From Drosophila persimilis (lineage: Eukaryota > Arthropoda > Insecta > Diptera > Drosophilidae), in assembly GCF_003286085.1 (NCBI RefSeq), contig NW_020825294.1, positions 3,472,001 through 3,536,000 of the forward strand: 64,000 nt of DNA, written 5' to 3'. Within the stretch, counting starts at the first letter, position 1, and each line of letters opens with the position of its first letter. Made by a program: the position numbers and the translations under genes. This document shows, piece after piece, positions 1-13,051 of the stretch. Under the pieces are notes generated by a model. The model searched no databases, was not told the DNA's origin, and was given only the letters and a program-made list of their open reading frames with translations.

Positions 1-2945
1 TACATACAATACAAATATGTACATACATGTATATATATGTACATGTGTGATGCATATACCGTAATTGTACGTGGCAGAGTAGAGCCACAGCCACAGCCCC
101 AGCCCCAGCCCCCCCCATACGAACTTTCACTAATGACTCTCGATGAACTTTTGGCTCACTCTCACACGCACACGTTTCACACAACGAACGCACTCTCTTA
201 AGAGTCGCTCACGTGCTGCTCTTTTCCCTTTCTCCCTTTTCACCTCCTCTTTCCCCTCTTTTCCACCTGCCTTTTGCATGGCAGTACGTGCCAAAGTTGA
301 GTCAGTGATGGATTGATGCAGAATCTCTTGGAATCTGCATTCATCACGGAAATTCTTAGGCGCCTCTCTCTGCGGCTGATTCAGTTTCAGTTTCAGAGAT
401 ATGTACATATGTCTACGCTGATAGGGCCCTTGCCGTCCAAAAACCCCCGCCCTTACACCTGGTTTAATGTTCTTTGCTTATCTGGCAGGCACTTAAGCGG
501 GTTTCTCCGATAAGAGCGAAATGGAATAGGTATTAGGCAATACTCGTATTTTTAAATGTTTATTTGTACGAGTGCTTGAACTCCAAACAACTGATATTCG
601 GGTACAGTGGTAACTCCCAAATTCCCAAATTCAATTGATTTTTAATAATATACGATGCAAAAACTGTTCCCTAGAATTCCATAAAGTTTCCGGCTCACGT
701 TTTGCGCCCGTCTCTAGATGTTATACTGTATATATGTATGTGTGTATGTGTGTCTGTGAATGTGTGGTGGTGTGGCTTGTAGATCAGTTCCCTATGTGCT
801 GCTGCTGGTAATGCTGCTGCATTATGGGGTATACTTGTATTTTGACCGCCAGAGCGTAACCAGACTGGTATACGTGCCGCCGCCGTCGCCGTCGCCGTAG
901 CCGTAGCCGCCTCACTGTGTGTGCCACTAAATTTGGTTGCCGTTGTTTTTGTTGCTGTTTATTGTCTGGCATGTTGCAATTACCTTCGAGATAGGAGTGT
1001 ATCCCCACTATATAGAGACGCCTCCAAATGAGTAACTATACCTGGTGGTGCGGCAGTGTCCGCTATAGCTGCTGTTTCTGCTGCTGCTGCTGCTGCTGCT
1101 GCCACCTCTGCCGCTGCTGTTAGTCCATGTGTTAAATGATGGATGGGGTGTCCAATTGGAAGGCGGTTTCAAATGGCAACCGACTGGGATATGACGCCAA
1201 CGTGAAATTGAGCCTCCATGGGGTGCTGCTGCCTCTTCAAAGGGGTCTTCTGTATGGGATATCTATGATCTGTAGGTGGGGTAGATATCCAGTGTTGAGT
1301 TATGGCCAGTTTGGTTCTTAACTGTTTTAAATTTTTGCATAAAAAAGATGTATGGGTTGACCATTTCGATTAGAAAGATGATGACAAGTGGAGTCTCACA
1401 TGATTCAGTAGCTGTACCTTTAAAGAAACGTTTGTTAGTTGTGTTATCTTTGTAGGTCAATTCTTTGCGATAAGAAGCGTTTATTTTGTATAGTTTTATG
1501 ATGGTTAAGATTCAAAGAACTATCATACGATAATAGCTAAACGATTGTACAGATTTAAAGGATTATTCTAAAGTCAAACTCCTTAAGGAATTAACGTATG
1601 GAGATATGATGTTCATCTAGAAAACGATTCAAATACACATTTGTCTTCTATAATAGAATAAAATCATCTCATATCAAAGGGATAATCTTTTCTTACAAAA
1701 CTTCACATGCCCCTTAAAATTTCCACATCTATCAATGTCCAAGTCCATTTTTCCCTTCAGTTTTTCTTGAAACTTCCACTTTAGGATGAGAAAATAAAAC
1801 CAGAACAATGGAAATATTTTCCAATTCAAATTTCTGAATAGAATCATCTCGCATATCACTTGGATTTCCCCCCCTTTGAAGAATCCATCAATGTCAACAC
1901 CTTTCTTTTCTGAAATTTTCTAGAAATTTATAGTTATAGACTTGCAGTTTTCTATTGCTAATCGTATATAGTATGGTAGCCCCGAGCTCCTCCGTATAAA
2001 GCAATGAAAGTAAATTTTTTCAATGAAACCCTAAAACCATTTGCATAACAAACGCAATCCATTCAGAGACCTTCATGGCTTTCGGTACGGGTTCTCTTGG
2101 ATTTTATTTTTGGTTACTGTCACGGAAGATTGTCGCCGAAAAGTGAAAATAGCTGGTTGGCCTTTTTTGCATGTCTATGGGATTCATTATTTATGAAGAT
2201 CTTTTTGGTCACGTATTGGATTGTTTGATTTGATTTCGGAATGAAAAAAGAAGTATCGAAAGTAACGAATGGTTTAGGAATCGGTGACTAATTTTAGGTT
2301 GAAGTTTTTTTTTTTTTGAGAGTGAGTGTGTGTGATTGTGTTGGGGTTTCGTTAGAAGAAAAGAATTGACGAAAGTTTTCGAGGGGTTAAGCATTCTTAA
2401 TGACTAATAGGTTTTTGGAGAGGCTATTACGATTTTAAGTAGAAAAGGAAATAGTTTCGAGCCCATGGCGGTATTATATACTAGGATATATTTTACAAAA
2501 TGTAAACGGATCTCATGGGCCACTCTTAAGTTTCTAGCCTTCATTCTAGTCTTTCTTTTCTTTCTAAAAGATTAAGTTTTACCAAACTCTGGCCTTGGGA
2601 CACATATGTATGTAAGTGTTTGACTGTAAATTAAAGTGTCTGTTAGTGAGTGTATGAATGGGTTATGTTATGCCAAATGAAAAGAAAGAAAGACATTGAC
2701 TAGAAATGAGAGAGATATAGGCGGAGAGATAGATATAGAAAGCAACAACATGAGGACGTCGACGACGGACCACAAACGAAGACAGCGACAAGTTGTGAAT
2801 TCTTTCAATTTACCGTAAACTTCACCTTAATTCTTCGTCTTGTATTTTCCAAAGCCGGTTTCCATTGCCGCAGGCAGGCGCTAACTTGTTGCTTTTGCTG
2901 TTTGCTTATGGCTAACTCTCTTCCACTTGTTCTCTTTTATGGAAC
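1..2945. other. noncoding DNA upstream of ck
   Basis: I see no convincing coding sequence here. Every open frame is short and low in complexity. The stretch contains C-rich CAGCCC-type repeats (about 78-117), a TG-rich run (about 730-775), CGCCGT-type repeats (about 870-910), a CTG run near 1080 and a GA-rich stretch near 2690-2750. It probably holds the promoter and leader exons of ck, but I cannot place the transcription start. Confidence 0.6.
1078..1104. repeat. (CTG)n trinucleotide run
   Basis: About nine CTG units in a row, followed by imperfect copies to about 1120. It is not inside a recognisable coding exon. Such tracts are frequent in Drosophila noncoding DNA and usually vary in length. 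Confidence 0.85.
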
Positions 2946-3063
2946 AGAACAACACCACTACAAAAAGAAGAAGAGGAAGGCAAAGAAACGAGGCAGAAGC
3001 AGACGACGGACCTTCGCATTTGGATGCCAAAACCCCGGGAACAGTAAATGAAGGACGACGAAT
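2946..3063 (+). other. ck: probable 5' UTR part of the first coding exon of ck
   Basis: A pyrimidine-rich stretch ending in ATGGAACAG (about 2925-2946) looks like a splice acceptor, followed by an A-rich leader that runs into the ck start codon at 3064. This suggests the 18-nt coding part sits at the end of a spliced leader exon. It is inferred from splice signals only; transcript data would be needed to confirm it. Confidence 0.45.
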
Positions 3064-6000
3064 ATGGTGATTGTAACACGTGTAAGTATCAAGAAAGAGA
3101 GAGACACCGAGAGAGGGAGAGCATAAGCTTCAAAGAGAGAGCACAGATCTCGACTTATCTATAATCATGCATCTCTGTTGCTCTTCCTTTTGCCATAAAA
3201 AACTTTAATGTGCATAAATTTAAGGTGAGGCCTTGTCCAGAGATCCAGAGCGAAAGAGGGAGAGATAGTGCTAAGCCTCACCTAACATTCAATGCACCTT
3301 GTGCGTTTGTAGACAAAAAAGAGTAGGAGAAACACACAGAAGAAGCAGCAGCAAAAAGCGGAAGTTTCTTGCACATGTGTGTGTGTGTGTGTGTGTGCGT
3401 GTGCGTGTGTGGTATGTAAGCCATACTCCCATTGCGCTGCTCCCACCCAGTCCGCTCTACACACTGGTGGGCAGAAATATTGAGACCTGGAACGGGTTTC
3501 GGGTGGGGGTACACTTCATTTTGTAATGGTAACACTTCTCCCTGAAAAGAACAGAACCCTTGAAGTGACCCCCTGCTCCACCTGTCGTGTCCATATCCGC
3601 CCACCACTGTACTAACCATCGTTCAGGTCTGTCCCTGGTATCACTCTTTCTGTTGTTGCTTTTTGCTGCGTTCCACTCCACCGATTCTTACAACAAACAA
3701 CGTCAAGCTTTTGTTTTTTATGGCTCTGGGACTGGGTCCGTGGCAACCAAATGTGGCAGGCAGCCTCGTCGTAAAGCTGAATGTCAAATTGTACAAAATT
3801 GTAAAACTTGTGACCATCGATTCCACACACAGGGTGACTACATCTGGATAGAGCCCGCCTCGGGGCGAGAATTCGATGTGGCCATTGGAGCACGTGTCAT
3901 CTCCGCGGAGGGTCGACGCATCCAAGTGCGTGACGATGATGGCGACGAGGTCTGGCTGGCCCCCGAGCGTCGCATCAAGGCCATGCACGCGTCCTCGGTC
4001 CAGGGCGTGGAAGATATGATATCGCTGGGCGATCTTCACGAAGCCGGTATCTTGCGGAATCTACTCATACGCTACAAGGAGAATCTAATATATGTGAGTA
4101 CAAAAATACCCAATAATATACATCGATTTGTGGATAAATAGGTAAAACCTATATCGAAATAACTATAGAAATGCTGAAATCCCTTGAATCCACGTTAAGT
4201 TCTTTAGTAAACCCGCAGTAAAGTCTCATATGACCCCACTTCGAATATATTACATCATTACTGTGAAGGTATTATAGATATCAAAATTCTTATCACGCCC
4301 CATTTCACATTAGGTATTTATCGGGGTTTTTGCTTCCCTATTTGATATGTTGTCACATTCGAAAGAATATAAGGGGTGTTCCAAATGAAAAGAAGCCTTT
4401 AAGCATGAAAAGAATCAAGATATACATACGTAACATTTTCTAGAAAAAACCAAGGAATCCTTGGAGATCTTTGGATATTAATATACCCCCCTTTTATCCG
4501 ACCTTTTCCTATTTCAGACCTATACCGGTTCCATATTGGTTGCCGTCAATCCCTACCAGATCCTGCCCATCTATACGGGCGACCAGATCAAGCTGTATAA
4601 GGAGCGTAAAATAGGTGAACTCCCGCCGCATATATTTGCCATTGGCGACAATGCGTATGCGCATATGAAACGCTACCTCCAGGATCAGTGCATTGTGATC
4701 TCGGGGGAATCGGGGGCGGGCAAGACGGAGAGCACAAAACTGATCCTACAATATCTGGCGGCAATCAGCGGCAAGCATTCGTGGATCGAACAGCAAATCC
4801 TAGAGGCAAATCCCATATTAGAGGCCTTTGGCAATGCCAAAACCATACGAAACGATAATTCTTCCAGGTAAATATATTATTTAAGAGGAATTTTCTCATT
4901 CTTTGCTAATTGATTTTGTTTGTGTTCATTAACAGATTTGGCAAATATATAGATATACACTTTAGCGCGAATGGTGTGATCGAGGGGGCCAAAATCGAGC
5001 AGTATCTATTGGAGAAGTCACGAATTGTCTCCCAGAATCACAGCGAACGTAATTATCATGTGTTTTATTGTATCTTGGCTGGTCTTTCGTCCGAGGAAAA
5101 GAGTCGCCTCGATTTGGGTGCAGCTGCGGATTATAAGTGAGTCGAAATGGGTACCCTTGTTGGCTCTAAACTACTATATTTTCGCTCCCCCAACAGATAT
5201 CTAACAGGTGGGAATAGCATAACCTGCGAAGGACGCGATGATGCCGCTGAGTTCTCGGATATACGATCCGCGATGAAGGTTCTACTCTTTTCGGATCAAG
5301 AGATTTGGGAAATAATCAAACTGCTGGCTGCCCTGCTGCACTGCGGCAACATCAAGTACAAGGCCACGGTGGTGGACAATCTGGATGCCACGGAGATACC
5401 CGAGCATATAAATGTGGAGCGCGTGGCTGGACTGTTGGGCCTGCCCATACAACCATTGATTGATGCTCTGACCCGGCGCACGCTCTTTGCCCACGGCGAG
5501 ACGGTGGTGTCGACCCTCTCCCGGGATCAATCAGTGGATGTGCGAGATGCCTTCGTGAAGGGCATATACGGACGACTTTTCGTGCACATTGTGAGGAAGA
5601 TAAATACGGCCATTTTCAAGCCGCGTGCAACTTCGCGCAATGCCATCGGAGTGCTGGACATTTTCGGGTTTGAGAACTTTGATCAGAACAGCTTTGAGCA
5701 GTTCTGCATCAATTATGCCAACGAGAATCTGCAGCAGTTCTTTGTGCAGCACATATTCAAGCTGGAGCAGGAAGAGTACAACCACGAGGCCATCAACTGG
5801 CAGCACATTGAGTTTGTGGACAATCAGGATGCCCTCGATCTGATAGCCATCAAGCAGCTGAATATTATGGCTCTGATCGATGAGGAGGCACGCTTCCCCA
5901 AGGGCACGGACACCACGATGTTGGCCAAACTGCACAAGACCCATGGATCGCACAAGAATTATCTGAAGCCCAAGTCGGACATCAACACCAGCTTTGGCCT

Positions 6001-9000
6001 GAATCACTTTGCTGGCGTGGTGTTTTACGACACGAGGGGTTTCCTGGACAAAAACAGGGACACCTTCAGTCCGGATCTGTTGCATTTGGTTAGCCAGAGT
6101 GGCAATAAATTCCTCAGGCAGATCTTTGCCCAAGACATTGAGATGGGAGCCGAGACGCGGAAGCGAACGCCCACGTTGTCCACGCAGTTTCGGAAATCCC
6201 TGGATGCCCTGATGAAGACCCTGAGCAGCTGTCAGCCCTTCTTTATACGCTGCATCAAGCCCAACGAACTGAAGAAACCCATGATGTTCGATCGGGGACT
6301 GTGCTGTCGCCAGTTGCGCTACTCGGGCATGATGGAAACCATACGGATACGTCGCGCTGGCTACCCGATACGTCACGGGTTCCGTGAGTTTGTGGAGAGA
6401 TATCGCTTTCTGATACCCGGAGTGCCGCCCGCTCATCGCACCGACTGCCAGGTGGCCACGTCGCGCATTTGTGCCATGGTTCTGGGCAAATCCGACTATC
6501 AGTTGGGACACACAAAGGTCTTCCTGAAGGATGCCCATGATTTGTTCCTGGAGCAAGAGCGCGATCGTGTGCTGACGCGCAAGATCCTCATACTCCAGCG
6601 AAGCATACGTGGATGGGTGTACCGCAGGCGGTTCCTGCGTCTGAGGGCTGCTGCCATCAGTGTGCAACGTTTCTGGAAAGGCTATGCCCAGCGGAAGCGC
6701 TACAGGAACATGCGCGTTGGCTACATGCGTTTGCAGGCTTTGATACGTTCGCGTGTTCTGTCGCATCGCTTCCGCCATCTCAGGGGCCACATTGTGGGAT
6801 TGCAGGCCCATGCCAGGGGCTACTTGGTTCGGCGCGAGTACGGCCACAAGATGTGGGCCGTCATTAAGATCCAGTCGCATGTGAGGCGCATGATAGCCGT
6901 CCGACGCTATCGCAAGCTGCGCCTCGAGCACAAACAATTCGCGGAGGTCCTGCATCTGCGGAAAATGGAGGAACAGGAGCTGATGCATCGCGGCAACAAG
7001 CATGCCCGGGAAATTGCCGAGCAGCATTACCGCGATCGTCTGCACGAACTGGAGCGGCGGGAGATAGCCACACAGCTGGAGGATCGTCGCCGCGTAGAGG
7101 TGAAGATGAACATCATCAATGATGCGGCACGCAAGCAGGAAGAGCCCGTGGACGATGGCAAGTTGGTCGAGGCAATGTTTGACTTTCTGCCGGACTCCAG
7201 CAGCGATGCCCCGACGCCCCATGGCGGCAGGGAGACGTCTGTGTTCATGGATTTGCCGCAAGGGCAGGCAGCCAACCAGGAGGACATCATTGCACAACTG
7301 CACGTGTCCGAGGATGAGGAGGATCTGTCCGAGTTTAAGTTTCAGAAATTCGCGGCCACCTATTTCCAGGGGAATGTGAACCATCAGTATGCTAAGAAGG
7401 CCCTAAAGCATCCACTTCTGCCGCTGCACACGCAGGGAGACCAATTGGCCGCCCAGGCACTCTGGATCACTATACTGCGATTCACGGGGGACATGCCAGA
7501 GCCCAAGTATCATACAATGGATCGCATGGACACCACATCGGTAATGTCCAAGGTGACGGCCACATTGGGACGTAATTTTATCAGGAGTAAGGTGGGTATT
7601 TCACGAAAATCTCTTTTGAGGGAATGATTTCTAGCATCTGTCTGTAATTTTGCAGGAATTCCAGGAAGCTCAACTTATGGGCTTGGATCCGGATGCCTTT
7701 CTCAAGCAGAAGCCGCGCTCTATACGCCACAAACTCGTCTCGTTGACGCTGAAGCGCAAGAACAAGCTGGGCGAAGATGTGCGTCGGCGACTGCAAGACG
7801 ACGAGTACACAGCGGATAGCTATCAGTCCTGGCTGCAGTCGCGTCCCACCTCGAACCTGGAGAAGCTGCACTTCATTATCGGCCATGGCATACTGCGCGC
7901 CGAGTTGCGCGACGAGATTTACTGTCAGATATGCAAGCAGTTGACCAATAATCCCTTGAAATCCTCGCATGCCCGTGGCTGGATACTGCTGTCCCTGTGC
8001 GTGGGCTGCTTTGCGCCATCGGAGAAGTTTGTCAATTATCTGAGGGCCTTTATACGCGAGGGTCCGCCCGGCTATGCGCCCTACTGCGAGGAGCGACTCA
8101 AGCGCACGTTCAACAACGGCACACGCAATCAGCCGCCCTCGTGGCTGGAGCTGCAGGCCACGAAATCGAAGAAGCCCATCATGCTGCCAATCACGTTTAT
8201 GGATGGAAACACAAAGACACTGCTGGCGGACTCGGCCACCACCGCCAGGGAGCTGTGCAATCAGCTGTCGGACAAGATAACGCTCAAGGACCAGTTCGGA
8301 TTCTCCCTGTACATTGCCCTCTTCGATAAGGTCAGTTCTCTGGGCAGTGGCGGGGATCACGTGATGGATGCCATTTCCCAGTGCGAGCAATATGCCAAGG
8401 AGCAGGGCGCCCAGGAGAGGAACGCCCCTTGGCGATTGTTCTTCCGCAAGGAGATCTTTGCCCCCTGGCATGAGCCCACCCACGATCAGGTGGCCACCAA
8501 TCTGATCTACCAGCAGGTGGTGCGTGGCGTCAAATTCGGGGAGTATCGCTGCGACAAGGAGGAGGATCTGGCCATGATTGCGGCCCAGCAATACTTTATC
8601 GAATATGGAACGGACATGTCCATGGAGCGGCTGTTCACGCTGCTGCCCAACTTTATACCCGATTTCTGTTTGAGTGGCGTCGACAAGGCGATCGAAAGAT
8701 GGGCTGCCCTTGTGCTGCAGGCCTACAAGAAGTCCTACTATGTGAAGGACAAGATTGCAGCGCTCAAGATCAAGGAGGATATTGTCAGTTATGCGAAATA
8801 CAAGTGGCCTCTGCTCTTCTCCCGCTTCTACGAGGCCTATCGCAATTCGGGACCGAATCTACCGAAGAACGATGTCATCATCGCCGTTAACTGGACGGGC
8901 GTCTATGTGGTGGATGATCAGGAGCAGGTGCTGCTGGAGCTGAGCTTCCCCGAGATCACAGCCGTGTCCAGCCAGAAGACCACAAAAGTGTTCACGCAGA

Positions 9001-11193
9001 CATTTAGTTTGTCGACAGTTCGGGGCGAAGAGTTTACATTCCAGAGTCCAAATGCAGAGGATATCAGGGATTTGGTTGTGTATTTCCTGGATGGCCTAAA
9101 GAAGCGGTAAGTAGATGGCAGGATATACGATTTTTGAGCCATTTTATAACCTCATATATCCCCTTTCAGTTCGAAATACGTCATAGCCTTGCAGGATTAT
9201 CGCGCCCCCTCGGATGGCACGAGTTTCCTTTCGTTTTTCAAAGGCGATTTGATCATTTTGGAGGATGAATCATGCGGCGAATCTGTGCTGAACAATGGCT
9301 GGTGCATAGGACGCTGCGATCGCTCCCAGGAGCGTGGCGATTTCCCCGCCGAAACGGTCTATGTGCTGCCAACACTCAGCAAACCGCCACAGGATATACT
9401 CGCGCTGTTCAACATTGAGGATGCGGCGCATCATGGACGTCGCCTGAGCATGGCCTCGAATGGCGGGACCGTTGAGCCCCGAGATCGACCGCATACGCTG
9501 ATGGAATACGCACTGGATCACTTCCGATTGCCGCCCAAGCGCACCATGTCCAAGACGCTGACGCTCAGCTCAAAACGAAGCGAGGAGTTGTGGCGCTATT
9601 CGAGGGATCCCATCAAGTTGCCGCTGCTGCGCAAGCTGCAAAGCAAAGAGGAGCTGGCCGAGGAGGCCTGCTTTGCCTTTGCCGCCATACTGAAGTATAT
9701 GGGGGATCTGCCCTCGAAGCGACCCCGAATGGGCAACGAGATCACAGATCATATATTCGATGGACCGCTGAAGCATGAGATACTGCGAGATGAGATATAT
9801 TGCCAGCTGATGAAACAGCTAACGGACAATCGCAATCGCATGTCCGAGGAGCGGGGATGGGAACTGATGTGGTTGGCCACGGGGCTATTTGCCTGCTCGC
9901 AGGGACTGCTGAAGGAACTGTCGCTATTCCTGCGCACACGGCGTCATCCCATCTCGCAGGACTCGATGCATCGTCTGCAAAAGACCATACGCCATGGACA
10001 ACGCAAATATCCGCCACATCAGGTTGAAGTGGAGGCCATACAGCACAAGACAACGCAAATCTTTCACAAGGTCTACTTCCCCGACGACACGGACGAGGCC
10101 TTCGAGGTGGACAGCTCCACGAGGGCCAAGGATTTCTGCAACAACATCTCGCAGCGCCTGTCGCTGCGCACCAGCGAGGGCTTCTCTCTGTTTGTGAAGA
10201 TTGCCGACAAGGTGATCTCTGTGCCAGAGGGTGATTTCTTCTTTGACTTTGTGCGCCATCTGACCGACTGGATAAAGAAGGCGCGACCCATACGCGACGG
10301 TGCCAATCCACAGTTCACCTACCAGGTGTTCTTCATGAAGAAACTGTGGACGAACACAGTGCCAGGCAAGGATCGCAATGCGGATCTTATATTCCACTAT
10401 CATCAGGAGCTGCCGAAACTGTTGCGTGGCTACCACAAGTGCTCCAGGGAGGAGGCGGCCAAGCTGGCGGCCTTGGTCTTCCGCGTGCGATTTGGTGAAA
10501 ATAAAACAGAACTGCAGGCCATACCGTAAGATACAAACCATATATCCCACAATATCCATTAATACTTGATTTTTGTAATAGACAAATGCTGAGGGAACTG
10601 ATTCCATCGGATATTATGAAAATGCAGAGCACCAATGAATGGAAGCGTTCGATTGTGGCCTCGTATAACCAGGATGGTGGCATGACCTCGGAGGATGCCA
10701 AGGTGGCCTTCTTGAAGATTGTCTACAGGTGCGGTTTACACCAGGAATTCCGATGATAATCTTAATTTATAATCGTTATTTCTTTTGCTGAATAGATGGC
10801 CAACGTTTGGTTCTGCCTTCTTTGAGGTGAAACAAACCACCGAACCGAATTATCCGGAAATGTTGCTTATAGCTATCAACAAGCACGGCGTGAGTCTCAT
10901 ACATCCCGTGACCAAGGTGAGTTCTGCTTACAGATCCTCAAATATTCCTAGAGTTTATATTAATTTTTAAATGATTTGTTTTCTAGGATATCTTGGTCAC
11001 GCATCCCTTTACACGCATCTCGAACTGGTCGTCCGGCAATACGTACTTCCATATGACCATTGGCAATCTGGTGCGGGGCTCCAAGCTGCTCTGCGAAACA
11101 TCGCTCGGCTACAAGATGGACGATCTGTTGACCTCGTACATTTCGCTGATGCTGACCAATATGAACAAGAATCGAACAATACGAGCCAACTAG
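3064..11193 (+). CDS. ck: crinkled, unconventional myosin VIIa
   Basis: Actin-based motor that organises actin bundles in bristles and hairs and in the auditory organ of flies. Coding exons: 3064-3081, 3833-4093, 4518-4867, 4936-5136, 5197-7591, 7656-9106, 9170-10525, 10582-10728, 10796-10916, 10987-11193, about 2168 residues, which fits the family. The first exon encodes only MVIVTR before GTAAGT; exon 2 continues with GDYIW. The order is motor head (P-loop GESGAGKT at residues 156-163, switch II DIFGFE), IQ motifs rich in R/Q (about 740-840), a charged helical region (about 850-930), then MyTH4, FERM, SH3, MyTH4 and FERM modules to the end. The SH3 region starts near exon 7 ([11 protein letters not shown]). 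The frame is intact and splice sites are standard. An in-frame open stretch upstream of exon 2 is intron and is not needed. Identity is nearly certain from domain order and sequence. Confidence 0.98.
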
Positions 11194-11746
11194 TAAACAC
11201 ACACAGCAAATATTTATAATAATTATAAATGATAACTTGCAATAACTTACATATACACATACGCCTTAGTACTCTCTAGATCTAAGTAAATCCCCCCACC
11301 ATGCATTCACTCCGCCCCCACCACCAACCCCCACTCAGAATTCATTCCACGCTTTGCTATCGATTATACCAAAACCAATTTTTCTCATTATTTTGTTTTG
11401 TTTTATAGACTCTTTGTTTGTTTCGTTTTTGCGCGTTTTTGTTTCTTGTATAAATTTGGCAAAACAAACTGCTTTAGGTATTTTTTATGGCACATTCCAC
11501 AGTTTACTTAAATTATTGAAATACGAATATACATATAATATATTTTGTATGAAGGAAAGGTCTTACATATCTGTAGATTATAGCATTTGTATCTGCGCAT
11601 TTTGCATCTATCTCTTTTGTATATCTTAACTGCATATCTGTACTGATGACGTTTTGTATCAAATACATAGAAATGTTCAATTATTTAATAAATTATATAC
11701 AATTTAGAAGAGTTTATTTTTCGATGGATTTTGCAATAAGAATAAA
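11194..11746 (+). other. ck: ck 3' UTR with poly(A) signals
   Basis: AT-rich sequence after the ck stop codon, with AATAAA at 11687-11692 and again at 11741-11746. The first would give a 3' UTR of about 510 nt. No coding sequence is seen. The exact cleavage site is unknown. Confidence 0.55.
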
Positions 11747-12186
11747 GCGGATGCTACCAGGTATCTGCTAATTCAATTTGAATGCTCAAATAATACGACA
11801 GTGGGAAGGACTAGCAATGGAACAGGGGCTACATTTTTGAGAGTTTCTTTATCAACTTCTTTCTTTTGACAGATCTAAGATGAAGCTTTAAAATTATGAA
11901 ATCTTGTAATCGATTGGCAGTTTGATGGAACATCTAAAATAAGAATAAATAGGTCAAGAAACACTTGGACAAAATTTTTCAAAATAGGTTGAGTGTGTTG
12001 TGTGGGGAGCCTCATGTCCACAGCATGCGCTACCAGAAAAATGGGTGCGTAGTTCCTGTATAAAGTGTCTAATAAATATGATTTTATATCTTACAACAAT
12101 TTGAGGAGTCAACAATGAAATGGTGGGTCTTCTTGACTTTGAAAACTCGGAATTCCTTGGGGTTTGTATTTTTCTGGTATAGCTAC

Positions 12187-13051
12187 GTATCGTTTGTAAA
12201 AATCTATGGATAAACCATTAAGGTGCAGCCGTAGGACCAAACCTCTGAATGCCGCATTTTGCTGTTAAATACTACAATTTTGTATTAGTATACCTATACA
12301 AGAAAAATACAATCCGATATAGACTGCTGTTCCCCCCACGTAGTATTTTCAAATCTCAGGATGCGTTCTGTCTCTTGATTCTGATGGTTTCGATGTCGGC
12401 CCTTGCTTTCAATCGGTTCGAAAAGAAATGGCACCGCCATCTAGTACCCCGTCAAGAGCCGACCATACTCCACCATGTTATCCTGATAGTAGTCCTTGGC
12501 ATCTGTCTTGCTCAAACGTAGTATCCCCTCATGACGGACAGTGGCACAATGGTTGATCTCACCAACCGGCTGCGTGGAGCCAACATCCGTATGTTCTTCC
12601 AGCGGAATGGATTATCGAACAAATTGATTTACATTTTGGAACTCAGTTTTGAATAAGTAATGTTTAGCTTTCGGCTATGTTTTGCAGGGAAAAATGTTGG
12701 AAATTATTACATTTTTATAGGAAAATTGCTATAGAACACTCTTTACAAATTGTTTAGCTAGAAATATTACGTTTTTGACTTCGTTAAACGATGGTATAGT
12801 GGAAATTCACTGAATAGATAGATAGAAAAAATATCTTCCCAGTATTTCAGGAGCTCTTTCGCCTAGCGAAAAATGTTTATAAAAAGGAGAGAGCTAACTT
12901 TAAAGTAAAATATCTGATGTATTTCAGGCAGAATCTGCCAAGTGCATTATTATATTATAATAAATAACACTATGCAACAAATGCGGCATTTGAAGGTATG
13001 GTCAAACGGCTGCACTTTAATCTTTTATCCATAGATTTTTACAAACGATAC
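12187..13051. mobile_element. TA-flanked element with long terminal inverted repeats
   Basis: The sequence from 12187 to about 12264 is repeated in reverse complement from 13051 back to about 12973. Both begin GTATCGTTTGTAAAAATC and stay closely similar for about 78 bp, with scattered differences. The outermost shared bases can be read as a TA target duplication, as in Tc1/mariner-type or MITE insertions. The interior (about 700 bp) has no transposase I can recognise, so the copy is non-autonomous. It carries a stretch that looks like the end of an unrelated protein on the minus strand (12441-12611). Superfamily assignment is uncertain. Confidence 0.7.
12441..12611 (-). pseudogene. coding-like C-terminal fragment inside the inverted-repeat element
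   Basis: Reading the minus strand gives 56 sense codons ending in TAG at 12441-12443. The peptide looks like real protein: it contains EEHTDVGSTQPVGEINHC and ends NMVEYGRLLTGY. Codon use is GC-richer than the AT-rich surroundings. A stop codon lies just upstream and no splice acceptor is evident, so this is a 5'-truncated piece and not a whole gene. I do not recognise the parent protein. It may be a host-gene 3' end captured by the element, or part of the element's own lost gene. Confidence 0.5.

Noticed and set aside
3587..4141. 184-codon frame running through ck exon 2
   Set aside because: The part before 3833 is intron sequence. The known N-terminus is supplied by the 18-nt exon at 3064-3081, and the end past 4093 is the next intron.
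5531..7384. 617-codon open frame antisense to the ck motor domain
   Set aside because: It lies exactly opposite a conserved myosin exon, and its composition follows from reverse-complementing GC-rich myosin codons. It has no domain and no own promoter.
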